A stretch of 64,000 nt of DNA from Bombyx mori (taxonomy: Eukaryota; Arthropoda; Insecta; Lepidoptera; Bombycidae): assembly GCF_030269925.1 (NCBI RefSeq), contig NC_085107.1:14012001-14076000 (forward strand), written 5' to 3'. The notes beneath the pieces are model-generated. The model had not been told where the DNA came from and did not search any database. It worked only from the letters and a program-made list of their open reading frames with translations. Of this stretch, positions 12,363 to 22,943 are shown in pieces. Each line of letters begins with the position of its first letter. The stretch's first letter is position 1. A program made the translations under genes and the position numbers.

Positions 12363-12560
12363 AAACGGACTGTGAATGAACGCAGTAGTCTAGATAGTAT
12401 GGATGAGTTCTGCTCTGGTGGCGCGTGGTGCGATTTTAAAAACGAGATTATCTCACACAAGTCCTTAGAGCATTTTCTTATGGTACATGCGGTACACAGC
12501 GCAGAGAGAACCGAAGACCCAGAGGATCCAAACGATTCGTGGAAATAGGATCATCGATAA
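12363..12560 (-). mobile_element. CR1/Jockey-like LINE 3' end, inner (upstream) part
   Basis: The match to the LINE C-terminal coding region resumes here ('tgaatgaacgcag', 'tatggatgagttctgctc', 'ccttagagcattttctta'). It is more decayed than the copies at 33 and 44 kb, with stops and frameshifts. Confidence 0.65.
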
Positions 12561-13654
12561 TCCAAACATCCCTCTTCTTTATGACTCAAATGCAAATATT
12601 TGGGAGCCCCGGCCCAGAGGTGGGACGATGAGAGACGCTATCCGCTTCCGTCTGTGACCATCCACTGGCTCAATGTAAATTAGCCATTAATCAACTGTAC
12701 TGATACACAATATTGTTTATGTGCCTAAGAGTAACAATCTTGCCAATTACAATGTAACACAAAGAGCGATAAAGTAGGGATGGTGTATTAATGCAAAATA
12801 CGGTCGGTTCACTCAGATAACACTGCAGATCCATAAAGACGAGATAGTGAAGGGTCATTGCGCTTCGCTCAGTCAAGGCGTTTGATCCGACTTATTTGTA
12901 TGCATATTCAATGGTCTAGACTCTGGAAAACAAACAATTTGATTCATTTTTCATAAAAGTACTTTACTGTTTGACGAGCTGACATAAAACGTCATATATA
13001 TAGAATGCACGTAGAATATTATTTTCTGTAGATTTCATTTTTACTAACAAAAAAGCGATGATTAGATTAACCTGATTAAATTTTAGAATTCTTGTTGATT
13101 ATTTGCATATTTGGCTATTATCATGTCACTCAATGTAAAAATGGAGTAACGATTTGCGATGAAAGAGAAAAAAACTTAGTTCTGATAAATACAAAGCGTG
13201 CAGTAATGCTCATATGACCTTTGATTTTAAATTTTATTGTAGTATTTTGCCGACACCGAAGATTGTCTCTCAAGTGGAGTCAACGAATTATATAGTATCA
13301 AAGTGGATTACAAAACAGTACTCGCTCTGTAAGATATGTAATCGCAATAAACATTGAGTGTTGCAAATTTTATGACATTAAAAAATACCGTATTTTTCAT
13401 TAATAACTCAAAAGTACAGTCGATGTAGCCGCGCCCAGCCCTGCATGTAGTACCCGACAAAATGCCTTTCCTGGTATTTATCATTACGAAACCCACGATC
13501 AGCAATAAGAAATCGGGCAGCACTCTAAAAGTTCGACTTTCACCGAGAAAAGGGCTTAAGTATTAACATGTAACATGCAAAATGTCTCGGGAATATCGTT
13601 TTATTAAAATATATTTATAACAACATATTTCTTTATCAAACCAGAAAGTGTAGG
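12561..13654. other. Intergenic DNA, no gene seen
   Basis: No supported feature was found; 60-70 codon frames at 12691-12876 and 13308-13523 lack motifs. Confidence 0.4.
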
Positions 13655-13960
13655 TAAGAAAGGGTAAGTGAACTCACGCTCACAAGCGCGGGCTCAACCT
13701 GAGAGAATTTGTTAACACTATTGGCCCTAGCAAGAGCAGTGCTTCACAGAATCTACCGCCGGATCGGCGACCTATCGAGAAAGTCAGTAGATCGTGTTGG
13801 GTTAGTTCAGTTATCTAACTCTTCGTCGTATTCAACGAATTCGATGAAGGCGTTGACCGATTTATGAAGAACCTAAAAGCACTAAGAGTGGATCCAATAA
13901 GACATGTTTCGAGCGACAGCGGTTTTGCGTTGCCCCGTCGGTCGGATGGGTCGGATAGGA
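13655..13960 (-). mobile_element. R3 LINE tail, decayed
   Basis: The reverse-oriented copy holds 'ccctagcaagagcagtg', 'cagaatctaccgccggatcg' and 'gaacctaaaagcactaagag'. It extends further 5' than most copies in the window. Confidence 0.6.
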
Positions 13961-14079
13961 TCGAGTATAATGTAATATACTATTATATTATATATTTTTA
14001 TCTAATACTACATAAAATAGTTATTAAGTACTGGAACGCAATCTATCATTCTACTATCTAGAATTTTTAATTTCTGATA

Positions 14080-14935
14080 GATTACAATTGTTACTTTTGA
14101 ATGACTTTTGCTGTGAAGTTTCTCAGAATCACTTTTTTTTCGAGTAGGGGGCCGAACCTTATTCGTGGTTTCCAAGCATCGGGAGCGTGCGGCGTATGTG
14201 GGTCTTGACGATCTTGACGGGCCCAAAGATTTTTAGGACTCTACCCATCAAACGATTCATCTTGCACTCTCTTACCTGACATCTGGTCTTCGCCCGGGGT
14301 TGGATCCTGGGTAGAGTAGGCGGCTCCGGCGACTAGCACTACAACCAGGCTTGCGGTGCCACCTCGACGACACCCGACCGATGGGCCGTTAAGGTAGTCG
14401 TCGACAACCAACTGTGCCGTTCTGTTAGGCCGTCTCGGTGGTGCCACTGACGTTCCGGGACTTTCGCTAGACCAGAACTAGCCTGCCGGGTTAGAACGCG
14501 ATGCACCACTTGGTTCTTCAAAACGTCCGGGAGGCGGTGACGACGCATTATCCCATGCTCCTGATGCCAGCGCGCTATAGTGAGGTAGCGTAGACGTTGC
14601 CTCGACCCTTCAGGTTGCGTCATCCATCATAGGAGACTGCCCCTTCCGGCCTCCGAAGTTTCTTATAACCATTTTTTTTCTGGGCCGGGAGTGAGCCTCT
14701 ACGAGGTCCCTGCGACTAAGGGGCGCACGTCGTATATAGGATAGGACAGTCCGCAGATGTTGGGGGCGGACTGTGAACCTAAGGGATCGAATTTAGGGCA
14801 CAGGGCACTCTCGATCCCCCGAGGTCAGAAGCCGGGTGGGTTAAGAGGGTTACCGCGAACAACACTGAAACCAGACGCGCAGCTCACTTCAAGGACACCC
14901 ACTCGACGGAATTACATCTAACAAACATATAAAAT
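14080..14935 (-). mobile_element. GC-rich block, probable transposable-element fragment, class unresolved
   Basis: This ~850-bp block is far richer in G+C than its surroundings, with abrupt edges. On the minus strand several frames of 70-95 codons are open, and one short stretch reads GPVKIVKTHIRRTLPMLGNHE before a stop (written here as a 21-residue run split as GPVKIVKTHIRR and TLPMLGNHE). No reverse-transcriptase, integrase or transposase motif could be identified. A non-LTR retrotransposon 3' region is the most likely explanation, inferred from composition only. Confidence 0.4.
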
Positions 14936-15567
14936 ATTTAAAAAAAAGGAAGAATCAATTACCGTATCATATTTATCACAACTCAACCAAATCGTTACAA
15001 CAAATACGAATATTTGACAACTAGTAGTAAGTATATCCTAGATATAAATGTCGCCATATGTTTCGTTGTAATTAAAGTATCTTACCTACACAACAATCAC
15101 ATGTTGAATTTGAATAAACACAACTGCCGCTCTGTATAGTTAAATAAAGTAAAAGTCAACGATCGTTTTGTACCGGTTTCGTAGCGAAGTGCGAACCTTT
15201 AAAATCTCAACATCTTTTACATATGTATGTACATTAACCGTGATCATATTATACATAATCTAATTAAAGAATTCGAAATCACATTTCGAATGTTGCGTCT
15301 CGGCGTGCGCAATCGCGAATCGGATTGCTAAATTGAATTAAAGAAATGTTTACTCCGAATCGAGCTGAAATGGATCAGCGCCGCGTTACGTTCGGCGTCG
15401 AAGGAACAATTGGTTTCGTAAGGTATAACCGTTTGTTGAACAAGGCTGACGAGTGTTGCTCGCCTCTTATTCGGGTGTTATAAGTTGCCGGGTTTCGGAT
15501 CACCATGGCTTGTTGCTACGACCGTTCACGATCTGTGCAATTCGCGACCAACCAGCTACAGTCTACT
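14936..15567. other. Intergenic DNA, no gene seen
   Basis: No coding or repeat feature was recognised. A 61-codon frame starting at 15505 runs straight into the Bm1 copy and is chance. Confidence 0.4.
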
Positions 15568-15812
15568 CTTTTTTTTTTTATTGCTTTGATGGGTGGACGA
15601 GCTCACAGCCCAAGTAGTGTTACGTGGTTACTGGAGCCCATAGACATCTACAACGTAAATGCGCCACCCACCTTGAGATATAAGTTCTAAGGTCTCAACA
15701 ACGGCTGCCCCACCCTTCAAACCGAAACTCATTACTGCTTCACGGTCGAAATGGGCGGGGTGGTGGTGCCTACCCGTGCGGATTCACATGAGGTCCTACC
15801 ACCAGTAAAATT
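15568..15812 (-). mobile_element. Bm1 SINE body, head missing
   Basis: The complete body is reversed, from poly(T) and 'attgctttgatgggtggac' to 'ggtcctaccaccag'. The usual 'caagtatagtt' segment is deleted. Confidence 0.9.
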
Positions 15813-16375
15813 CTAATTGCCAGTGCCAAATTTTCCGTTCGCTTTATGTATTAGAATTATCAACATTATACGAGGTATATTCCAAGATGCCAATGCAACA
15901 AAATAGACGATTGTTTATACATCTGTAACCTACATTATAATTGCACAGTTCGTGAACTTATTATCAGTAACGCATACATCTATCGATCCTAAGGAGCATG
16001 TTTATATTGAAATACGTAAATAATGCCAATGATAGATTGCAACTTTGTAGACAAACTATAAACAATGTGCTTCTGCGTATTAAAATTGCAGTTAAATGAC
16101 CGGATTTAAATTACGGTTGCCTTATAAAATAGGGCAATATTATGTAATTAGTATAAACGAGATTTAAACTTGGTCACTTCTTAAAATAGAAGGAAATAGA
16201 GACCCGAACACGTACCCATTCGAATGCTAGATTAACTTTCACTGCTGAAATTAGAAGCTAAATATATTTTTTAACTGAAATAGTACAGTACAAAGTCATG
16301 CATTGTAAAATATGTCAGATCTCAAAATCAGTATAATTATCACGATCAAACTCATTTTTATTAGAATTCGAGAGA
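15813..16375. other. Intergenic DNA, no gene seen
   Basis: AT-rich sequence without recognisable features. Confidence 0.4.
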
Positions 16376-16632
16376 TAGAAGGCTATTTGGTTTAAGCGAA
16401 ATTTTTCCGATTTTACAGGAGGACCGTTTAAAGTTTAAACATTGGAAAAAAATTCATAAACAAAAAAAAATTTTTTTGCTATATGAATGGGGTAAACTTA
16501 ATTGAAGTTCAATTAAAAACGGCGAATTGTTGATACTAATACCAAATAAAACAGACCTGTAATTGCGAAGATAAATCTCACGTAATAAGATAAATGTTAC
16601 TTAAATCAAATAGCCTTTTACCTCCCAATTAT
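16376..16632 (-). mobile_element. MITE-like inverted-repeat element, copy 1
   Basis: The two ends are inverted repeats: 'aaggctatttggtttaag' on the left and, reverse-complemented, 'aaggctatttgatttaag' on the right. The interior 'ttagtatcaacaattcg' and 'ttcaattaagtttacccc' (minus strand) is shared with a second copy at 22369-22608. There is no coding frame. Size (~250 bp) and terminal inverted repeats fit a miniature DNA transposon; the superfamily was not determined. Confidence 0.6.
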
Positions 16633-16644
16633 TTCAACCTCATT

Positions 16645-16893
16645 TACTGGTGGTAGGACCTCTTGTGAGTCCGCGCGGGTAGGAACCACCGCCCTGCTTA
16701 TTTCTGCCGTGAAGTAGTTATGCGTTTCGGTTTGAAGGTAGCCGTTGTAACTATACTTGAGACCTTAGAACTTATATCTCAAGGTGGGTGGTGCATTTAC
16801 GTTGTACATGTCTATGGACTCCAGTAACCACTTAACATCAGGTGGGCTGTGAGCTAGTCCACCCACCTAACCAACAAAAAAAAAATTTAACTT
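16645..16893 (+). mobile_element. Bm1 SINE body, head missing
   Basis: It runs from 'actggtggtaggacctcttg' to 'ccaacaaaaaaaaaa', with a small deletion in the 'gaagggtggggcagcc' stretch. It lies only 12 bp from the end of the MITE-like element. Confidence 0.9.
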
Positions 16894-18130
16894 GAAATAC
16901 TGTGTACTCAAAAAAATGTCTGCTTTAACCCCGTATTTGATAATTTAAATGGAGACACACGTTTTACGACTCGGAACGCACACCTAACAAAAAACTAATA
17001 ATGATATTAATAATAAAAAATCGTAAAAAAATTATCTTTATTAAATCAAAATTAGCCGCACCACGCACATATCCTGTTAAATAAATATTATGATAATGCT
17101 AACTTTGGTGATCAACTAAATTTCCTTCTACAGCATTGTATAGCAATTCGTAGAATATCCTTATTATGTACTTCCAAAGTTTTAAATAATGGCAATGCTT
17201 TCAATTTAACACTTGACCTACTATTACGATCTAAGGATAGGCAGACAAAACGAAATCATGAAAAGATCTTCTTTCAATGCTGTTATTTTCATTTTAATTT
17301 GCCATGGGACATGTTGACGATATTAATGTTGTTAAGAATGAGGATTGATACCACGCGCCTCACGCGTGTAGTTTATCTTCTTCAATGTGAATGAGCGTAA
17401 ATATATGATGATATGAAAGTTTACATAAATCACAATTAAAAAAACTTTAGATTACATAAATAATGAATTGTATGATTGTACGTACATAATACTTGATATG
17501 CATTATTACATTATTTCACTTTATACAATATTAATTTTATTTATTACATCGGACAATCAACTTATGAAAATGTTGTTGAATCGTAAAATGTTCTTTACGA
17601 GTATAAATGTATAATTATATGTTATTACTTCTCTTTGCGTACTGTTTAAAAGGTTATTTTGATTTTGCAGACCTATTCATTTTTAAAGTATATGAAGTAA
17701 TGACCTATGGGACTCCTACAAGCTGCAAGTAATAGTGTTCTTTTAAGATAGGTGACTGGCCAAAATACATCGCCATTCTTACGCTCTAAACCACATTAAA
17801 ATTCATATGAAGAAGGCTTTAAGGACATAAACTGATATTATTAATGACAGAAAAATTCACTGTCTATGGTTAATATTGAATTGTTGAAAGTGTTCAAAGT
17901 ATTTTTTTAAATATTTGATACTTGAGTGTTTAATTGGTTTATTATATTTGTTTGTGATACGGGAGGTTAATGAGATATTAATTTCGTAAACGAATTAACC
18001 CTGTAAATGTTTACGGAAACGATGATAGTCAACAATTATTTAAAGAAAAACATCTTGAAAGATTTTTCTTTCAAGTTCATCTTATTTTTTGCCGACGTAA
18101 TCAGACGAGCCTAACGCGTATTTTTTCCTA
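16894..18130. other. AT-rich intergenic DNA, no gene seen
   Basis: No supported feature over about 1.2 kb. Confidence 0.45.
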
Positions 18131-18436
18131 AGTGGTCACCGGAAACATGCTGTCTACTATAGCTAACTGGTATTTTCACCGGTCATCGTTCTCATCGAAC
18201 CCGTCGCTTGCGACGAAAGGCTCGACGAGTAAATTAACCCACAGACACAGCCCACTGAGTTTCTCGCCGGATCTTCTCAGTGGGTCGCGTTTCCGATCCG
18301 GTTGTAGATTCTGCTGCACGACTCTTGCTAGGGTTCGTGTTAGCAACGTCGTCGGGTCTGAGCCCCGTGAGCTTACCTACTAGTTAAGGTTACGCTGAAA
18401 TAGCCTCTCAAGGCTATCAGCTTAGGTAGGAAAAAA
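18131..18436 (+). mobile_element. R3 LINE tail, best-preserved copy
   Basis: It includes 'ggtcatcgttctcatcgaac', 'cccgtcgcttgcgacgaaag', 'ctcgccggatcttctcagtg', 'agcctctcaaggctatcagc' and a closing 'taggtaggaaaaaaag'. The A-rich end fixes its orientation. An 83-codon frame spans it, but no protein motif is recognisable, so this is read as a 3' non-coding region of a LINE. Confidence 0.7.
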
Positions 18437-19165
18437 AGAATTAAGAAAAGGTCTTTTCTTATGGTTGTGACTAGTACACAACTTAATAATTATTTGCTTT
18501 TTTTTAATTTGCTTACTGTTATTGTTTTCTTATATTTTTTAAAGAATCTAAGGACTAAAATCTAAGTTCTAGAAGAATACTCTAGAATGCACATCTGCAA
18601 TACAACAGCTTCCATTGATTTTAAATTAAGACAAAGTGGGCTTCGTGAACCATTCATTACTTTGACTAACTACGACTAGGTTAATTTATCTTTAAGCAAC
18701 TTAATTGTCTATTAACAACCGTATTAAATTGAAACAAGTTAATGTTAATTTAGTGGATAAACTTTTTGAATGGGCTATAAGATATACAGTTGAAACTACA
18801 AATTACAGCAAAACATAAAATATCATTAGATAGGATTTGTTTCGATTCAATGATCTCGAGACATAAAATATAAATATATAAAACAATTTTTAAAAATACA
18901 TTTCATCTAACATACATGTAGTTAATCGATAATTTATGTTCATAGAAATTAGGAAATAAGTTATTGCGTAAACATTGAACTGTAATAAGAAACATGAAAC
19001 ATTAAAAGGCCGTATCCTTTTTCGATGAAGTACCTACATTTGTTTCGATTATTTAAGAGTTTAACAGCTTTAATAAATATTGCTTAGGCCTCAATATCTC
19101 TAGGTCTAATTAGGTTAAAATGAAACAGTTGACTTGTTTGACGACTTTTAATGTTTGCTTACATA
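18437..19165. other. AT-rich intergenic DNA, no gene seen
   Basis: No supported feature. Confidence 0.4.
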
Positions 19166-19327
19166 TTTTTTTGAATTTTTTTTGTGCTTATCTAAGCTGA
19201 TAACCTAGAGGGCTATGCCAGCAAAACCGGGCGAATAGGTGAGCTCACGGGGCTCTAACCTGAGGACGTTGCTAACACTAGCTCTAGCAAGAGCAGTGGT
19301 TCGCAGAATCTACCACCCGATCGAACT
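19166..19327 (-). mobile_element. R3 LINE tail, 3' part, interrupted by Bm1
   Basis: The reverse copy carries 'aggtgagctcacggggctc', 'agctctagcaagagcagtgg' and 'cgcagaatctaccacccgat'. The match breaks at 'cgatcgaac', where a Bm1 copy begins. Confidence 0.65.
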
Positions 19328-19562
19328 TTTTTAGTGGTGGTAAGACCACTTGTGAGTCCGCACGGGTAGGTACCACCGCCTATTTCTGCCGTGAAGCAAT
19401 AATGCGTTTCGGTTTGAAGGGTGGAGCAGCCGTTGTAACTATACTGAGACCTTAGAACTCCTATCTCTAGGTGGGTAGCGCATTTACGTTGAAGATATCT
19501 ATGGGCTTCGGTAAAAATTTAACACCAGGTGGGCTGTGAGCTCGTTTACCCATATTGTATGC
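19328..19562 (+). mobile_element. Bm1 SINE body nested in an R3 LINE tail
   Basis: It runs from 'tagtggtggtaagaccacttg' (here given without its last base: 'tagtggtggtaagaccactt') to 'gagctcgtttacccatat', and is more diverged than neighbouring copies. R3 sequence lies on both sides, so the SINE landed in a pre-existing LINE copy. Confidence 0.85.
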
Positions 19563-19574
19563 AAATATTTAAAA

Positions 19575-19690
19575 AAAAACGCGACCCACTAAGAAGATTC
19601 GCCGAAAAACTTTACTTTAGGCGAGTGGCGGGTAGCGACAGGTTTGACGAGAACGATGACTGAAACTTGAAGTACCTAAAATCACCGATA
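19575..19690 (-). mobile_element. R3 LINE tail, 5' part, beyond the nested Bm1
   Basis: It continues with 'aaacgcgacccactaagaag', 'gacgagaacgatgactg' and 'gaagtacctaaaatcaccg', in the order expected if the Bm1 copy is removed. Confidence 0.65.
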
Positions 19691-21782
19691 GTGGATCGGG
19701 AGATTCCAAAATGAAGTAATTTTTGTTTTTTTTTAGTAATTTTGTCAGGTACGACTCGAATAAGAAAACATAAGATATATAATGAAGAAATAAATCTTTA
19801 GGTGTCAGTAATTACAATTGAATTTCGATCATAGGACGAAAGGTAGCGACCAGGGTAGCGAAAAAATATGTGTATGTCAAACAGGAGTTTTTTTCATTGA
19901 TTACCATGAAATGACAACATGATTACCGCTTCTTACCATAAGAAACGATTGAATTCTTTTTTTTATATTTTACTTTTATAAAAGTCTAACAAAGAAAACT
20001 AACTTGTACAGAAGTATGAAGCTTCATTTAATAGAGTAAAGATATCAATCGAATTATTCCGAATTACGAAAGAATGCACCCACGCGGCCACAGAGAAGTA
20101 CCTCATTTGTTTGACGAAGGCTTCATTGAGAGTTGAAGATGATACTCATAGTCAACACTTAGTCGAAATACATTTACCATTTATTCTTAGATGATAAATA
20201 CTTAGCTATAATAGTAATGGTTTATCAAAATTTAGAATACTTTATTTTTTAATATATCGTAACTACGAATTAGTGGTAATTCCAATGACATTGATCGGAA
20301 ACGTATTGAACTAAAAATCTACTATCGAATTAAATATTCAAGAAATCGATTAGACTGGTAAAGTATACCGCACGTGTAATTCTCAAACCGTTATAAAATC
20401 ACGTTATAAACCGATCTCCGTAGGCAACAATGAATGATAAAAATGATAATTATAAATTCCTCTGCTTAGTAATTACTTATTAAAAATTTAACAACCATGA
20501 CACTATACTTTAAAATTAAAATTATATATAATCTATTCACATATAATAAACTTGAATCGTCTTTTTAACCGACTTTAAAAAAGGAGGAACTTATCAATTC
20601 AACTGTAATTTGGTGTGTTGTTCTTACTTCTGAAAAATTTTCAAGGTGAACCGATATTGATGATCCTTTTTATGCTTCTCGTGTGGTCCCATTTAAATTT
20701 TGTCGAGATCTGAAAGGCAGTTTTTTATTTATCCTTAATTGACTTCAATTACATAGATCTTATTCTCATTTTATATTATGGAAGTCGTCGGACTATCTCT
20801 CTTCTCTTTTGTAATTTATTTTATTTTATATACAATTATGTAATTATCATAGCCATACACTTTTTCCTCAAAAATATGACAATGTGTCTTTAACAATCTA
20901 TTTCACAATGAAGTAACATATGCATAATAGTTTTTTGCAAAAATAAACATAATATTATGTAGTTAGTTCGGAAAAGTCGAATAGAGGTACCTTCAAAAAG
21001 GTAAAAAACCCCCTGACGCGTCTAAGCTAAAAATATTTTTAGACAAACCGTTTCATGACCAACCCGATTTTAAGTGGCCGGCACTTGAAGGGAAATTTTG
21101 TTAAATTTCTGCTCGTTAGATGTGTGAGACGCGCATAGATACTGTAACCATGCTGTCATGAAGTAGCTGGGCTATTTTCAAATTTGGGGCCAAAAGCAAG
21201 TTGGCTTGACTTAATTCTCATAACCTTAATGTTACCGTAATTATAAGTACAGTAAATTTGTTGTCATGACAACAGGCACGTGGTCCTATAACTATATATT
21301 CGTAAGCACTGTTAAATTAGGAGTTATACATTAAAAACTACCCCAAATCTCATTCGTATCACTGGTTCGAAATTCAAATTCTAACTTGTTTGCTATTTTT
21401 CCAGTAATGCGTGTTGAAATTCGCCAATTTTATTCAATCAGTATCTAATAGAATAATAAAGGAAAACTAACTGGATATTAGAACATTATTAAAAACAAAA
21501 TAAGTATGATTTCTAAATTTAATAAAAAGTTCTTATTGAAATTGTCATCCGTGTTGGCGTTATCAAATGCGTAAAATGAAAAATATAAATGATATAATAT
21601 AATATAATATTATCAATAAGTGAGTGATTGACTTGATTGTGATGAAGCATTTTTTATTCTGAACATGCCTAAATAGAAAAAAAAATGGAAAATTAGAGAA
21701 AGTTTAAATTCATGAAATCGTTACTTTTTTGGCCGCAAAATTGAAAACTACCCAGCTGTCCCGTTTGAAGTCCGGGCCCTAA
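19691..21782. other. AT-rich intergenic DNA, no gene seen
   Basis: About 2.1 kb without a supported gene, RNA or repeat. Confidence 0.45.
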
Positions 21783-21995
21783 TCACTACATAGTATAAAA
21801 CAAAGTCGCTTTCTGTCCCTATATCCCTATGTATGCTTAAATCTTTAAAACTACGCAACGGATTTTGATGCGGCTTTTTTTAATAGATAGAGTGGTTGAA
21901 GAGGAAGGTTTATATGTATAATAACATCCATTAAATAGTGGAGAAATCAATAATAAATTTCAGTTTCCGAAGCGAAGCAAGAGCGGGTCGCTAGT
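21783..21995 (+). mobile_element. Short non-autonomous Helitron
   Basis: It begins TCACTACATAGTATAAAAC and ends with a GC-rich hairpin-like 'gcgaagcaagagcgggtcg' followed directly by CTAGT. A 5' TC and a 3' CTAG preceded by a hairpin are the defining Helitron ends, and the 'aaactacgcaacggatttt' block is typical of insect copies. At 213 bp it has no coding capacity. Confidence 0.75.
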
Positions 21996-22368
21996 TATCA
22001 ATATTCTCGTTATCTATGGTCTGCAGTAATCGCTTCGCTACGCCAACAAAAAAAAATAACATTGACTAATGCCATAAAATCAATTGCTTAGTTTTTATTA
22101 CGAAGTCGTCCTTCAACGCGGAAGCAGCTAATCGTATGCGTGGTATTGGTACGATTCGGATCGTACTAACTACACCCACTTCATTGGACGGAGCCTTATC
22201 GGTCTTTTTTTTTTTAAGTTCTATTCAACTATCAACGTAACATATATAACAAAACACATACGACAAACGATGGACGAAATTACGTATATATATAGGTATA
22301 TTATTTACATTTTAAACGCAAATACTTATATATGCATCGTACGCATATATAAAATTGCCAATTACATA
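21996..22368. other. Intergenic DNA, no gene seen
   Basis: No supported feature. Confidence 0.35.
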
Positions 22369-22608
22369 TTGGGGTGAAAGGCTTTGGTTTAAGCGACATT
22401 TCGCTTATTACGCGACATTTATCTCTGTAATTAAATGAGCGTTTTATTTGGTATTAGTATCAACAATTCGATGTTTTTAATTGAGCTTCAATTAAGTTTA
22501 CCCCATTCAAATAGCTGAAGAATTTTTTTTGTTATAATATTTTTTCCATATTTTGAGCTTTATTGGCTCTCCTGTAAAGTTGCAAAAATGTCTTTTTCAC
22601 CCCTCGAT
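22369..22608 (+). mobile_element. MITE-like inverted-repeat element, copy 2
   Basis: It starts 'ttggggtgaaaggctttgg' and ends 'gtctttttcacccc', so the outer 'ggggtgaaa' is inverted. The interior 'ttagtatcaacaattcg' and 'ttcaattaagtttacccc' matches copy 1 at 16376-16632 in the opposite orientation. No coding frame. Confidence 0.6.
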
Positions 22609-22705
22609 AGCATATACAATCGGTAAAAATCGAAATTCTCAAAGATGAAGAAAATCGATTACGCGTCAATTTTATTGAAATATATCATATTATTTTTAAA
22701 TCTTT

Positions 22706-22943
22706 TGCTGGTGGTAGGACCTGTTGTGAGTCCGCACGGGTAGGTACCACCGCCTTGCCTATTTCCGCCGTGAAGCAGTAATACGTTTCGGTTTGAAGGG
22801 TGGGGATGCCGTTGTAACTATACTAAGACCTTAGAACTTATATCTCAAGGTGGGTGGCGCATTTACTATGGTCTATGGGCTCCAGTAAACACTTGACACC
22901 AGGTAGGCTGTGAGCTCGTCCACCCATCTAAGCAATGAAAAAA
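22706..22943 (+). mobile_element. Bm1 SINE body, head missing
   Basis: It runs from 'gctggtggtaggacctgttg' to 'ctaagcaatgaaaaaaaac', with a short deletion around 'ggcgcatttactatggtc'. Confidence 0.9.
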
